The translations under genes and the position numbers were made by a program. A stretch of 35,503 nucleotides of DNA from an uncultured Verrucomicrobiota bacterium (GTDB lineage Bacteria > Verrucomicrobiota > Verrucomicrobiia > Limisphaerales > JADLHS01), in contig CAIKLQ010000761.1 in assembly GCA_903828255.1 (NCBI GenBank), forward strand, positions 1 to 35,503, written 5' to 3'. Positions within the stretch are counted from its first letter, which is position 1. Every line of letters starts with the position of its first letter. Below, one piece after another: positions 16,096-24,097 of this stretch. Under the pieces are notes generated by a model. That model ran no database searches and was not told where the DNA came from. It saw nothing but the letters and a program-made list of their open reading frames with translations.

Positions 16096-17050
16096 TTTTC
16101 CTTTTCGTGCGGAGCGTTTTGGGTGCTTTGGGCGCGGTGACAGGGCCGGTGCTGACCTGCAACCAGCGGACCGGAATATTGTTCGACACGGCGAGATCCA
16201 GCGAGGCTAGGGCTTTGTTTTGCTGCTGAGCCTGATTGTGAATTTCCGCCCAACGGCGAAGCTGCCGGTCCAAGTCCTGCAAGCCAAAGGTCACTTCGCT
16301 CCCCTGCCCGGTCGTCACGACCAGCACCTCAGCCGTGCCGATGTCAATGCGTCTCAAATCCACCAAGCCCGCCATCGGAGAATGGGCGAACTCGGTGACG
16401 AGCCGCAACGCCGCCTGCACCTGCGGTAATTCGAGCCGGCGGCCGGGTTGTAATTCGTGCAGCCCCAGGCCCGCGAGCACGGGCAACGAATCGTCCGTTT
16501 GGTTGGCGGGCGTCGTGCGCTGACGCGCGTCCAGCGGCAGCATGACGAAGCCATCCGGGTCAACCTGAAATACCAAAACCTCGACGCTGCCGTGCGGGTT
16601 CGACCGCGGGACGTTCACCTGCACTGCCGCCTCCCGCTCGGTCACGCGAATCCGCAGGGTGCGCGGCAAAATACGCTCGACGGAAACAAAGCTCACCAGC
16701 GGCTGCATTTCGAGATCGCGCTTCACCCGCGCGAGATCGAGGGTGAAGAGGTTGTCGCCAAGTTTCACATTGGCCCAACGACGCAACTGATCCGGGGTAA
16801 TTACGCCGTCGGTCTGCATGTCAATCTGCGCAATGGCAAAGGCCTGGTTCTCATAGACCAAACGGTTCAGCGCCCATTCGCCCGCGCGCCACAGCCCAAA
16901 AAATCCGAGCGCCGTGCCGGAAACCACGAGCAACGCCAGCCAGATCCACCCCAGACGCTGCGCCCGGACCTGGCCCGAGCGCAGTTTCACGTCGAGGACG
17001 TGACCGCGGCTGAAACGCCGGTTCTTTGGTTTTCGATTAAAAAGCCACAT
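16088..17050 (-). CDS. ftsQ: FtsQ/DivIB division protein
   Basis: A bitopic membrane protein of the divisome, bridging FtsA/FtsZ and the septal synthesis proteins. At 320 residues it has a basic cytoplasmic N-terminus (FNRKPKNRRF), one transmembrane helix (about residues 36-56, GWIWLALLVVSGTALGFFGLW) and a periplasmic POTRA-type domain (QIDMQTDGVITPDQLRRWANV...LFTLDLARVKRDLEMQPLVSFVSVERILPRTLRIRVTER). The FtsQ domain with DLRRIDI follows. ATG 17050 (MWLFNRK) is chosen because the 21 extra residues possible upstream are encoded by a repeat (17061-17150) and lack conservation. It overlaps ftsA by 8 bp. Confidence 0.92.
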   Translation of the reverse strand: MWLFNRKPKNRRFSRGHVLDVKLRSGQVRAQRLGWIWLALLVVSGTALGFFGLWRAGEWALNRLVYENQAFAIAQIDMQTDGVITPDQLRRWANVKLGDNLFTLDLARVKRDLEMQPLVSFVSVERILPRTLRIRVTEREAAVQVNVPRSNPHGSVEVLVFQVDPDGFVMLPLDARQRTTPANQTDDSLPVLAGLGLHELQPGRRLELPQVQAALRLVTEFAHSPMAGLVDLRRIDIGTAEVLVVTTGQGSEVTFGLQDLDRQLRRWAEIHNQAQQQNKALASLDLAVSNNIPVRWLQVSTGPVTAPKAPKTLRTKRKNV

Positions 17051-17060
17051 AGGGGAATGT

Positions 17061-17143
17061 AAAATGAAGAATGAAGGATGAAGAGTGAGGCGTGAACCCG
17101 GAACCCGCCTCACGATTTTGCCAGGTTTTCAATTCTTCATTCT

Positions 17144-17150
<7 letters not shown>
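17061..17150. repeat. Perfect 16-bp inverted repeat between ddl and ftsQ
   Basis: Arms 17061-17076 and 17135-17150 (AAAATGAAGAATGAAG and its exact complement) enclose a second, inner pairing of GTGAGGC (17085-17091) with GCCTCAC (17107-17113). The 3' arm on the plus strand runs over the ddl stop codon. It is AT-rich against the GC-rich surroundings. There is no T-run after it, so it is a palindromic repeat element rather than a classical terminator. Confidence 0.8.
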
Positions 17151-18043
<893 letters not shown>

Positions 18044-18047
18044 AGTT

Positions 18048-18998
18048 TCAATCCTCGCCGATGATTTCGATTTCCGGGTGCAACTCGATCCCGCGCTCGC
18101 TATGCACCCGCTGCTTCACCTGGGCGATCAACTCCAAAATGTTCCGCGCCGTCGCGCCGCCAGCGTTGACGATGTAATTACCGTGCTCCTCCGACACCAC
18201 CGCGCCGCCCACGCGCAGACCTTTCAAGCCCAACTCATCCACGAGCCGGCCGGCCGCCAGCGGCTGCGGGTTCTTGAAAATGCAACCGGCGCTCGGCGCG
18301 GCGGGCTGCGAGGCCCAGCGCTTTTTGCTAAAAGCGTCCATGCGCTTTTCGATTTCTTCGCGCGACGCCCAGGCGCATCGGAACACCACGTCCAATGCGA
18401 GGTGATCCCTGAGCATCGGGCACGAACGATACTCAGTGGCGACTTCCCGCGCGGGTTTTTCGAAAATCTTCCCGTGGTAATCCATAAACCGCAGAGACTC
18501 GACGGCGTCAAACGTCGCCCCACCCATCGCGCCGGCGTTCATCCGCAAGGCGCCGCCGACGCTACCTGGAATTCCTTCCAGAAATTCCACCCCACTCAAC
18601 CCGCTTTGCTTCGCTTCCACCGCAACGCGCTTGAGCTTCGCGCCGGCACCGCAGTGCAGCCGGTCGCCGCGAACTTCGATGCGACTGAAGTGCGCTTGCG
18701 CCAGGCAGATCACCACACCACGAAAGCCGCCATCCCGCACCAGTAAATTTGAACCGCGCCCGAGCACGAAAAAACTTTCGCCGGTCTCCGCGCAATAACT
18801 CAACACCGCCGCAAGGTCTTCGTCGGAAGCCGGCTCGACATAAACATCCGCCGGGCCACCAACGCGGAACGTCGTCCGCCGGGCTAGCGGTTCATCGGCG
18901 CGGACCAGCGTCTCGCTGCTCACCAACGCCCGCAAACCCGCCGCCAGCGCCTGGGGGCGAGTGGGAGTGGTTGTCGTGATGTCCGCGGTTTGCATCAT
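18048..18998 (-). CDS. murB: UDP-N-acetylenolpyruvoylglucosamine reductase (MurB)
   Basis: A flavoenzyme that reduces UDP-GlcNAc-enolpyruvate to UDP-MurNAc. It has 316 residues. FAD-binding elements are RRTTFRVGGPADVYVEP, LGRGSNLLVRDGGF and GIPGSVGGALRMNAGA. The catalytic-loop motif reads PSAGCIFKNP, with Cys239 where the E. coli enzyme has its proton-donating Ser. The final Glu is in LHPEIEIIGE. It starts at ATG 18998, overlapping the murG stop (ATGA). An alternative ATG at 18995 follows directly. In most dcw clusters murC stands between murG and murB; here it does not. Confidence 0.95.
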   Translation of the reverse strand: MMQTADITTTTPTRPQALAAGLRALVSSETLVRADEPLARRTTFRVGGPADVYVEPASDEDLAAVLSYCAETGESFFVLGRGSNLLVRDGGFRGVVICLAQAHFSRIEVRGDRLHCGAGAKLKRVAVEAKQSGLSGVEFLEGIPGSVGGALRMNAGAMGGATFDAVESLRFMDYHGKIFEKPAREVATEYRSCPMLRDHLALDVVFRCAWASREEIEKRMDAFSKKRWASQPAAPSAGCIFKNPQPLAAGRLVDELGLKGLRVGGAVVSEEHGNYIVNAGGATARNILELIAQVKQRVHSERGIELHPEIEIIGED

Positions 18999-20314
18999 GC
19001 CAGTGCGCTCAATTCGCCAACTGCCTGCCGATGGCTCTCCCTCTCCCCGCAACCGGGGAGCCGGGACTCGAATGTGGGGCGGACATTCTTGTCCGCCGGT
19101 TCGGGCGACTTTCCAGTCGCCAGTTCACAGTGCGGCCAGTTCGCGTTCGCAGCTTGGGACACGGGACTGGAAAGTCCCGTGAACCCGCGGACAGGAATGT
19201 CCGCGCGACGTCCGCCAATGGCTCGCAAAATAATTTCCGCAATCCGATCCGCCGAGTGCGGGGCGTGCCAAGTCGCCAGGGCCGCCTGCATTTTTTCCCG
19301 CGTGGCGGAGTTCTCGATGAGTTCCCCGATCAGTTGCACGACTCGCTCCGGCGTCGCGCCTTTTTGTTCCAGCAAAAATGCCGCGCCAGTATCCGCAAAG
19401 GCACGGGCGTTGTGGAGTTGATGATCGTCGGCCGCGTGCGGAAACGGCACCAGCACGGACGGCACGCGCAGCGCCGCAAACTCAGCGAGCGACGAAGCGC
19501 CGGAGCGATTCACCGCGACGGTCGCCGCTGCCAGGGCTTGCTCCATCTCGCGAAGGAACGGATGCACCATCGCAGTCAAACCCAATTTGGCGTAAGCGGC
19601 GCGCACTTTTTCACCATCGTGCGGCCCGGTAAGATGCAGCCATTGCCAGTGCAATCCGTGCGCGGCCAGTTGCGGTAGCGCGGACAAAATCAAATCATTG
19701 ATTCCAGTAGCGCCCTGGCTGCCGCCCATCACCAACACCACGGGCCGGGCGGGATCCAACCCGAGCGCCGCCCGACATTCGCCGGCGTCACGCGGGCGAA
19801 AGTCCGTTCGCACGGGCGTGCCGGTGACAGTGGTTTCCTTCGCAGGCAAGCGGCGGCGAGCCTGGGGAAAACCGACGAAGGCCTGATCCACCAACCGCGC
19901 CAGCCAGCGATTCGCCCGGCCGGGGATGGTGTTGGATTCGTGGAGAAATGTTTTCGCGCTGACCGAGCGCGCTGCCAGCACCGGTGGAGCGCTGGTGAAA
20001 CCACCCATCGCCAACACCGCTTGCGGCGGATGGGCGAGGAAGCTTTTCCGAGCCGCCCGCCAGGATTGAAAAAATCCACGCCCGAACGCCAGCCGACTGC
20101 CGCGTTGCAACGCGACTGCTGGCAAGGTGACAATTTCCATTCCGCGCGCGGACTGCACGGCGTGTTGATCCACTTCCTTGGGGGAAACCAAAAGCGTAAC
20201 CGTGCAACCGCGCCGCTGGAGTTGCTCGGCCACGGCCAACCCGGGAAAGAGATGCCCGCCCGTTCCGCCACAAGCGATCGCGACGCAGCGCGAAGATTGG
20301 CGGAGATGCGTCAT
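18995..20314 (-). CDS. murG: MurG, lipid II synthase (N-acetylglucosaminyltransferase)
   Basis: It transfers GlcNAc from UDP-GlcNAc to lipid I at the inner face of the membrane. Motifs: AIACGGTGGHLFPGLAVAEQL (N-terminal Gly-rich loop), LAMGGFTSAPPVLAA, LHESNTIPGRANR, VMGGSQGATGINDL, VNRSGASSLAEFAAL and PFPHAADDHQLHNA. The enzyme proper ends near IAEIILRAIGG (about residue 368), normal for the family. The remaining about 70 residues are encoded by a palindromic repeat (19079-19204) and the sequence after it, and have no expected function. The total is 439 residues against 355 in E. coli. It starts at ATG 20314, overlapping the ftsW stop by 4 bp (ATGA). Confidence 0.95.
   Translation of the reverse strand: MTHLRQSSRCVAIACGGTGGHLFPGLAVAEQLQRRGCTVTLLVSPKEVDQHAVQSARGMEIVTLPAVALQRGSRLAFGRGFFQSWRAARKSFLAHPPQAVLAMGGFTSAPPVLAARSVSAKTFLHESNTIPGRANRWLARLVDQAFVGFPQARRRLPAKETTVTGTPVRTDFRPRDAGECRAALGLDPARPVVLVMGGSQGATGINDLILSALPQLAAHGLHWQWLHLTGPHDGEKVRAAYAKLGLTAMVHPFLREMEQALAAATVAVNRSGASSLAEFAALRVPSVLVPFPHAADDHQLHNARAFADTGAAFLLEQKGATPERVVQLIGELIENSATREKMQAALATWHAPHSADRIAEIILRAIGGRRADIPVRGFTGLSSPVSQAANANWPHCELATGKSPEPADKNVRPTFESRLPGCGERESHRQAVGELSALA
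19079..19204. repeat. Long palindromic element forming the murG C-terminal extension
   Basis: The two arms (about 19079-19121 and 19163-19204) are inverted copies of roughly 42 bp with a handful of mismatches. Each arm contains smaller palindromes (a GCGGACATTC half beside a TGTCCGC half, and ACTTTCCAGT). The whole 126-bp unit is read in frame on the minus strand as the MurG tail (GRRADIPVRGF...PADKNVRPTF). Confidence 0.8.
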
Positions 20315-21468
20315 GCAGGCTGGGGAATTTCTCCAATTTCTCGGGAGTCCAGCAACTCCCTCCCCGGCTGCGGTTCGCGCCCCCGCCGGGCGATGCTGAA
20401 AAGCAAACCGACACAGGCAAGCATGGCGAGCAGGTTTGAACCGCCGTAGCTGATAAACGGCAGCGGCAGACCTTTGTTCGGCAACGCGCCGGTCACGACC
20501 CCGATATTGATAAACGCCTGCAAGCCAATCAAAAAACTCAGGCCGCACCCAAGCAGCAGCCCAAACGTATCCGGCGCCCGCAGCGAGATGTAAATTCCGC
20601 AAACGACGATCAACACGAATGCGGTCACGATCAGCATGGTGGCAACCAGACCCAATTCCTCCCCGATCACCGGTAAAATAAAATCCGTGTGATGTTCTGA
20701 CACCCAGCCGAGTTTCTCCCGACCGTTGCCCAGCCCGAGGCCGGTCCAACCGCCCGAGCCGAGCGCCAGCAAAGACTGATAGACCTGGCGACCGATACCG
20801 AGTTTGGTTTCCTCCAAGTGCAGCCAGGAATAAATGCGGTCGGAGCGCATCGGATTCTGATAGATAAACGCGCTGACCGCAGCGGCGACCGCGAGGACCG
20901 GCGGGAGGAAATACCGGAGGCGAATGCCCGCAATCAAAAGCATTATTCCGCTGACGGTCGCAATGACCAACGCGTTGCCGACATCCGGTTCTTTGAAGAT
21001 CAAGCCGCCAATCGCTCCGATCAACAAACCCGGGATGACGACTCCCATTTTCCAGGATGGCATCCGCCGTTGGAACCGTTCGCCGTACCAGGCCAGCACG
21101 AAAATCAGCGCGAGTTTGCCCAATTCAGACGGTTGCAGTCGCATGCCCGGAAGCACGAACCAGCGGTGCGCACCGTTGATTTTCCGGGTGAGGCCATGCG
21201 GCAGAGGCAAAAGCACCAGCACGAGCAAAATAATTGCGAGCCCGAACAGCGGCCAGACGATCTTCTTCAGCAGCCGATAGTCCAAGGCCGTCGCCACCAC
21301 ACACGCCACCAATCCCAGCCCACACCAGATCATTTGCAGGATGAGGTAGTTCGCCCCCACGCGAACTCCGTGCTGGGTCATGCTCGAACTCGCGCTGTAG
21401 AGCATCACCATCCCCAACGCCAGCAGGGCAGCGACGCAAAAAGCCAGCGTGGTGACGGCGGATTTCAT
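20311..21468 (-). CDS. ftsW: FtsW, SEDS-family peptidoglycan polymerase
   Basis: Septal SEDS glycosyltransferase that polymerises lipid II together with the class B PBP FtsI. It has 385 residues and about ten transmembrane helices. Family motifs: MVMLYSASS near the N-terminus, GAHRWFVLPGMRLQPSELGKLALI, FKEPDVGNALVIA, GLGLGNGREKLGWVSEHHTDFILPVIGEELG and LPLPFISYGGSNLLAM. Assignment to FtsW rather than RodA rests on its position in the dcw cluster next to murG. The start codon lies 12 bp downstream of the T-run of an intrinsic terminator, so its expression needs readthrough or a promoter in that short space. Confidence 0.94.
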   Translation of the reverse strand: MKSAVTTLAFCVAALLALGMVMLYSASSSMTQHGVRVGANYLILQMIWCGLGLVACVVATALDYRLLKKIVWPLFGLAIILLVLVLLPLPHGLTRKINGAHRWFVLPGMRLQPSELGKLALIFVLAWYGERFQRRMPSWKMGVVIPGLLIGAIGGLIFKEPDVGNALVIATVSGIMLLIAGIRLRYFLPPVLAVAAAVSAFIYQNPMRSDRIYSWLHLEETKLGIGRQVYQSLLALGSGGWTGLGLGNGREKLGWVSEHHTDFILPVIGEELGLVATMLIVTAFVLIVVCGIYISLRAPDTFGLLLGCGLSFLIGLQAFINIGVVTGALPNKGLPLPFISYGGSNLLAMLACVGLLFSIARRGREPQPGRELLDSREIGEIPQPA

Positions 21469-21480
21469 TTCCGGTTCTAC

Positions 21481-21518
21481 AAAAAATCGGGCGCCGGGCC
21501 GAGACAGCCCGGCGCCCG
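21481..21518 (-). terminator. Strong rho-independent terminator between LysM gene and ftsW
   Basis: On the minus strand a perfect 12-bp stem (21507-21518 with 21488-21499), almost all G/C, closes a 7-base loop and is followed by one A and six T (21487-21481). It lies 9 bp after the LysM-gene stop and 12 bp before the ftsW start. It either ends one transcript or attenuates the operon. Confidence 0.85.
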
Positions 21519-21527
21519 TGGCGAATT

Positions 21528-22313
21528 CTACCGCGGCGGAACAGTCGTAGCTGGCGGAGTTGAAGTCGGGACCGCCGCCGGGGCCGCCGCCGGCTCCGCT
21601 GGCGCGGCTGGCGCGGCTTTGGCTGTCACCTTCAACTTGCTCCCGACTTTGATCTTGTCGGTCTTGAGGCTGTTGCCCTTGCGCAAAGCCGCGGCGGTGG
21701 TGTGGAATTCCTTCGCGATCTTGGTCAACGTGTCGCCGGACTTGACGATGTATGTTTGGTGCCCCGCATCCGCCGTCGAAGCTGCCGCAGGCGTTGCGAT
21801 CGCGCCGGAAGCGGCGCCCGGAGCGGTTGGCGTGGTCGGAGCGGGAATGGCAATCTTCTGGTTGATCTGAAGCTTGCTCGGATTCACGGTCGGGTTGGCG
21901 GCCTGGATTGCTTTGGTCGTCACATGAAAGCGCGGCGCAAGGGTGGCAAAGGTATCGCCCTTCTTGATGACGTATTCCTGCGCGCCAGTTGCAGGAGGCG
22001 CGGTCACCGGATCCGGCAGCAGCGTTTGCGGCGGCAAGGTCTGGGCCGGTGGGTTCGAGGCCACGACGGCTGCCTGGGGCGGCGGATTAGTGTCCAGCGG
22101 CGGCAGGTTGGCTTCGTTGTTGGTGGCCGGTGCTGGGACCGGTTCAATGGCTGGGGTTTGTTCCCGCTTGCAACCTTGGGCGAGCAAAGCGATGAGAATG
22201 GCGGCAACATGCACGCCAACGACGCAGAAAAATGCGACCTTTACTTTTGCGCGACTCTGGTTTTTTTGCTCCAGCAAGGAGCCTTGGGGTATCAACGGAC
22301 TGGGATTATTCAT
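21528..22313 (-). CDS. Membrane-anchored protein with two LysM domains
   Basis: A 261-residue envelope protein. The cytoplasmic N-terminus is followed by one hydrophobic segment (about residues 26-46, VAFFCVVGVHVAAILIALLAQ) and Cys48, which might be a poor lipobox cysteine. A Pro/Ala-rich spacer comes next, then two LysM domains: 113-157 (EYVIKKGDTFATLAPRF...LQINQKIAIP) and 187-230 (TYIVKSGDTLTKIAKEF...IKVGSKLKV). The tail is Ala/Pro-rich. LysM binds N-acetylglucosamine in peptidoglycan, so the protein probably links membrane and wall at the division site. No catalytic domain is present. It occupies the position where murD usually lies, and is followed by a strong terminator. Confidence 0.88.
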   Translation of the reverse strand: MNNPSPLIPQGSLLEQKNQSRAKVKVAFFCVVGVHVAAILIALLAQGCKREQTPAIEPVPAPATNNEANLPPLDTNPPPQAAVVASNPPAQTLPPQTLLPDPVTAPPATGAQEYVIKKGDTFATLAPRFHVTTKAIQAANPTVNPSKLQINQKIAIPAPTTPTAPGAASGAIATPAAASTADAGHQTYIVKSGDTLTKIAKEFHTTAAALRKGNSLKTDKIKVGSKLKVTAKAAPAAPAEPAAAPAAVPTSTPPATTVPPR

Positions 22314-22701
22314 GGGCTTGGCGCGATTCGCGTCCTTTCGATTTGAGGAGTGGGTTGGAGATTATTGCACCGGCGTTTTCCCTCAAAAAACGTCGGGGCA
22401 AATTTGTCTGTTGGTTGTCTGACTGCGTGACCATCGGGTCGTAAATTATCGGTGCGGTTGGGGTGACCACCGCCGGCACCCCAACCAATTGATTCCATTT
22501 CGGCAACAAAGCCTTCGCCGCGTCTCTAGCGGTGTCGAAAAACGGCGAAGCTTCAAAGAGCGAAGTTGCTTGGACCGGGTAAAAATCGGCTGTGCCATAC
22601 GCCGCTCTCGCCGAAAGTTTTAGCAACGAACTGCCCGTGGTGCAAGGGATATTCCTGCACTCGGCATCGCCAGTGTTGATTCTATTATTCGACTCAGACA
22701 T
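22306..22701 (-). CDS. Possible small protein between mraY and the LysM gene
   Basis: An open frame of 131 codons starting at ATG 22701 with an AGGA about 13 bp upstream and ending in an 8-bp ATGAATAA overlap with the LysM-protein start, which resembles the other coupled junctions of the cluster. The sequence (MSESNNRINTGDAECRN...) has no family I recognise, no signal peptide or transmembrane helix, and third-position GC is less biased than in neighbouring genes. It fills most of the 472-bp stretch between mraY and the LysM gene. It may be a real but fast-evolving gene or noncoding leader DNA; 22702-22785 holds nothing recognisable. Confidence 0.4.
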   Translation of the reverse strand: MSESNNRINTGDAECRNIPCTTGSSLLKLSARAAYGTADFYPVQATSLFEASPFFDTARDAAKALLPKWNQLVGVPAVVTPTAPIIYDPMVTQSDNQQTNLPRRFLRENAGAIISNPLLKSKGRESRQAHE

Positions 22702-22785
22702 TTTTCAAAGAATCCTACCGCGCGCGGAGCGATACCTGATCCGTGAGAAAAGCAAATTCCCGGATTCCGCAAGCGCCGCCAAGCC

Positions 22786-23970
22786 TCATCGTATCTTCAA
22801 CGTGCTCAAGGCAACCACCGCGAACATTACGCATAAAATGTAAAACCGCATCACCACCTGCGACTCGTGCCAGCCCTTCTTCTCGAAGTGGTGATGAATC
22901 GGGGCCATCAAAAAAATCCGCCGCCCCGTGCCGGTGCGCCGCCGCGTGTAACAAAACCAGCCGCGTTGGAGCATCACCGACACCGCTTCCGCCACGAACA
23001 CGCCGCCCGCGATTACCAGCACAAACGGCTGATGAATCAGCACCGCGACGATGCCCAGCGCCCCGCCCAACGCCAGCGATCCGGTGTCGCCCATGAACAC
23101 CTGCGCCGGGTGGCAGTTGAACCAGAGAAATCCCATGCTCGCGCCACAGAGCGCCGCACAGAACACCGTAAGTTCGCCCGCACCAACGACGTGCGGCACC
23201 TGGAGATACTTGGAAATTTCCGCGTGCCCGCAGACGTAGGTAAACACCACGAATACCACCGTAACTATCAGCGTGCAGCCAGTCGCCAAACCGTCGAGCC
23301 CATCGGTGAGGTTCACGGCGTTCGAGGAGCCGACGATCGTAAAAGCAACCAACAGCACCCCCAGCACGGCACCGATATGCACCGGATACTTGTACACCGG
23401 CAACATCAACACGCTGACCAGATTGCTCGTGATCGTGGAATGACTTTCCGGAATCCGCAGGTAACTTACCACCGGCAAGCGCCACAGATATACGCCGATG
23501 AAGATCGCCAGCGAAAACTGCACGACGAGCTTCACCGCCCCCGGGACCCCGGCGCTGTTCTGCTTGGTGATTTTCGCAAAGTCGTCGCAAAAACCGAGCG
23601 CCGTAAGCACCAGCACCGAGAGTGAAGTGAGCAGAATCAGCGTCGTCCATTGCGCCCACAACGCGGTGGTCAGATCCAAAACCAGCACGATGAGTAGTCC
23701 GCCCATGACCGGCGTGCCTTTTTTTTGGGCCGCGCGGGAGGTCAAATTGCCCTGCGTCTCCGCGGCGTCTTTGTACTCCTGATCGAACTTGAACCGTTTG
23801 AGCCAAGCGATGACATGCGGCCCGAGCCACCAACTCAACAATAGCGCCGTGACCGCCGCGCCCGCCGCCCGCAAGGTGATATAGCGGAAGAGCCGCAGGG
23901 CCGAGAGGCGATCCGCCCACTCGGTCCCTTCGGACCAGTTCAGCAACCACTGACTGAGGTAATAGAACAT
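22786..23970 (-). CDS. mraY: MraY, phospho-MurNAc-pentapeptide translocase
   Basis: Integral membrane enzyme that joins UDP-MurNAc-pentapeptide to undecaprenyl phosphate, giving lipid I. It has 394 residues and about ten transmembrane helices. Signature residues: KKGTPVMGGLL, ALGFCDDFAKI (Asp pair), SSNAVNLTDGLDGLA (catalytic/Mg loop), HPAQVFMGDTGSLALGGALG and the His-rich MAPIHHHFEKKGW. The length is somewhat above the usual 360 because of a longer extracytoplasmic segment around VVSYLRIPESHSTITSNL. It lies 127 bp downstream of murF, within the dcw operon. Confidence 0.97.
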   Translation of the reverse strand: MFYYLSQWLLNWSEGTEWADRLSALRLFRYITLRAAGAAVTALLLSWWLGPHVIAWLKRFKFDQEYKDAAETQGNLTSRAAQKKGTPVMGGLLIVLVLDLTTALWAQWTTLILLTSLSVLVLTALGFCDDFAKITKQNSAGVPGAVKLVVQFSLAIFIGVYLWRLPVVSYLRIPESHSTITSNLVSVLMLPVYKYPVHIGAVLGVLLVAFTIVGSSNAVNLTDGLDGLATGCTLIVTVVFVVFTYVCGHAEISKYLQVPHVVGAGELTVFCAALCGASMGFLWFNCHPAQVFMGDTGSLALGGALGIVAVLIHQPFVLVIAGGVFVAEAVSVMLQRGWFCYTRRRTGTGRRIFLMAPIHHHFEKKGWHESQVVMRFYILCVMFAVVALSTLKIR

Positions 23971-24028
23971 TCAAAATCTTTCCTACGGCTCCCGAAACTC
24001 CGCGCATCCGTTGCCCGCTAACCCAACC

Positions 24029-24060
24029 GTCCGACCGGTCCGACTGGTCCGACTGGTCCG
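24029..24060. repeat. 9-bp tandem repeat in the murF-mraY spacer
   Basis: About 3.6 copies of GTCCGACTG (first unit GTCCGACCG) occupy 24029-24060. The 127-bp spacer shows no other structure. Confidence 0.75.
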
Positions 24061-24097
24061 CGCCCTCGCGCCGAGACCCCGTCAGGCATTCCACTCA

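Noticed and set aside
13616-16140. Long plus-strand open frames opposite ftsZ and ftsA (461 and 419 codons)
   Set aside because: They are Arg/His-rich antisense shadows of clearly conserved minus-strand genes, with no domain features.
20315-20749. N-terminal extension of murG by about 145 codons
   Set aside because: The extension is the shadow of ftsW in another frame; MurG begins at MTHLRQSSRCVAIACGGTGGH, coupled to the ftsW stop.
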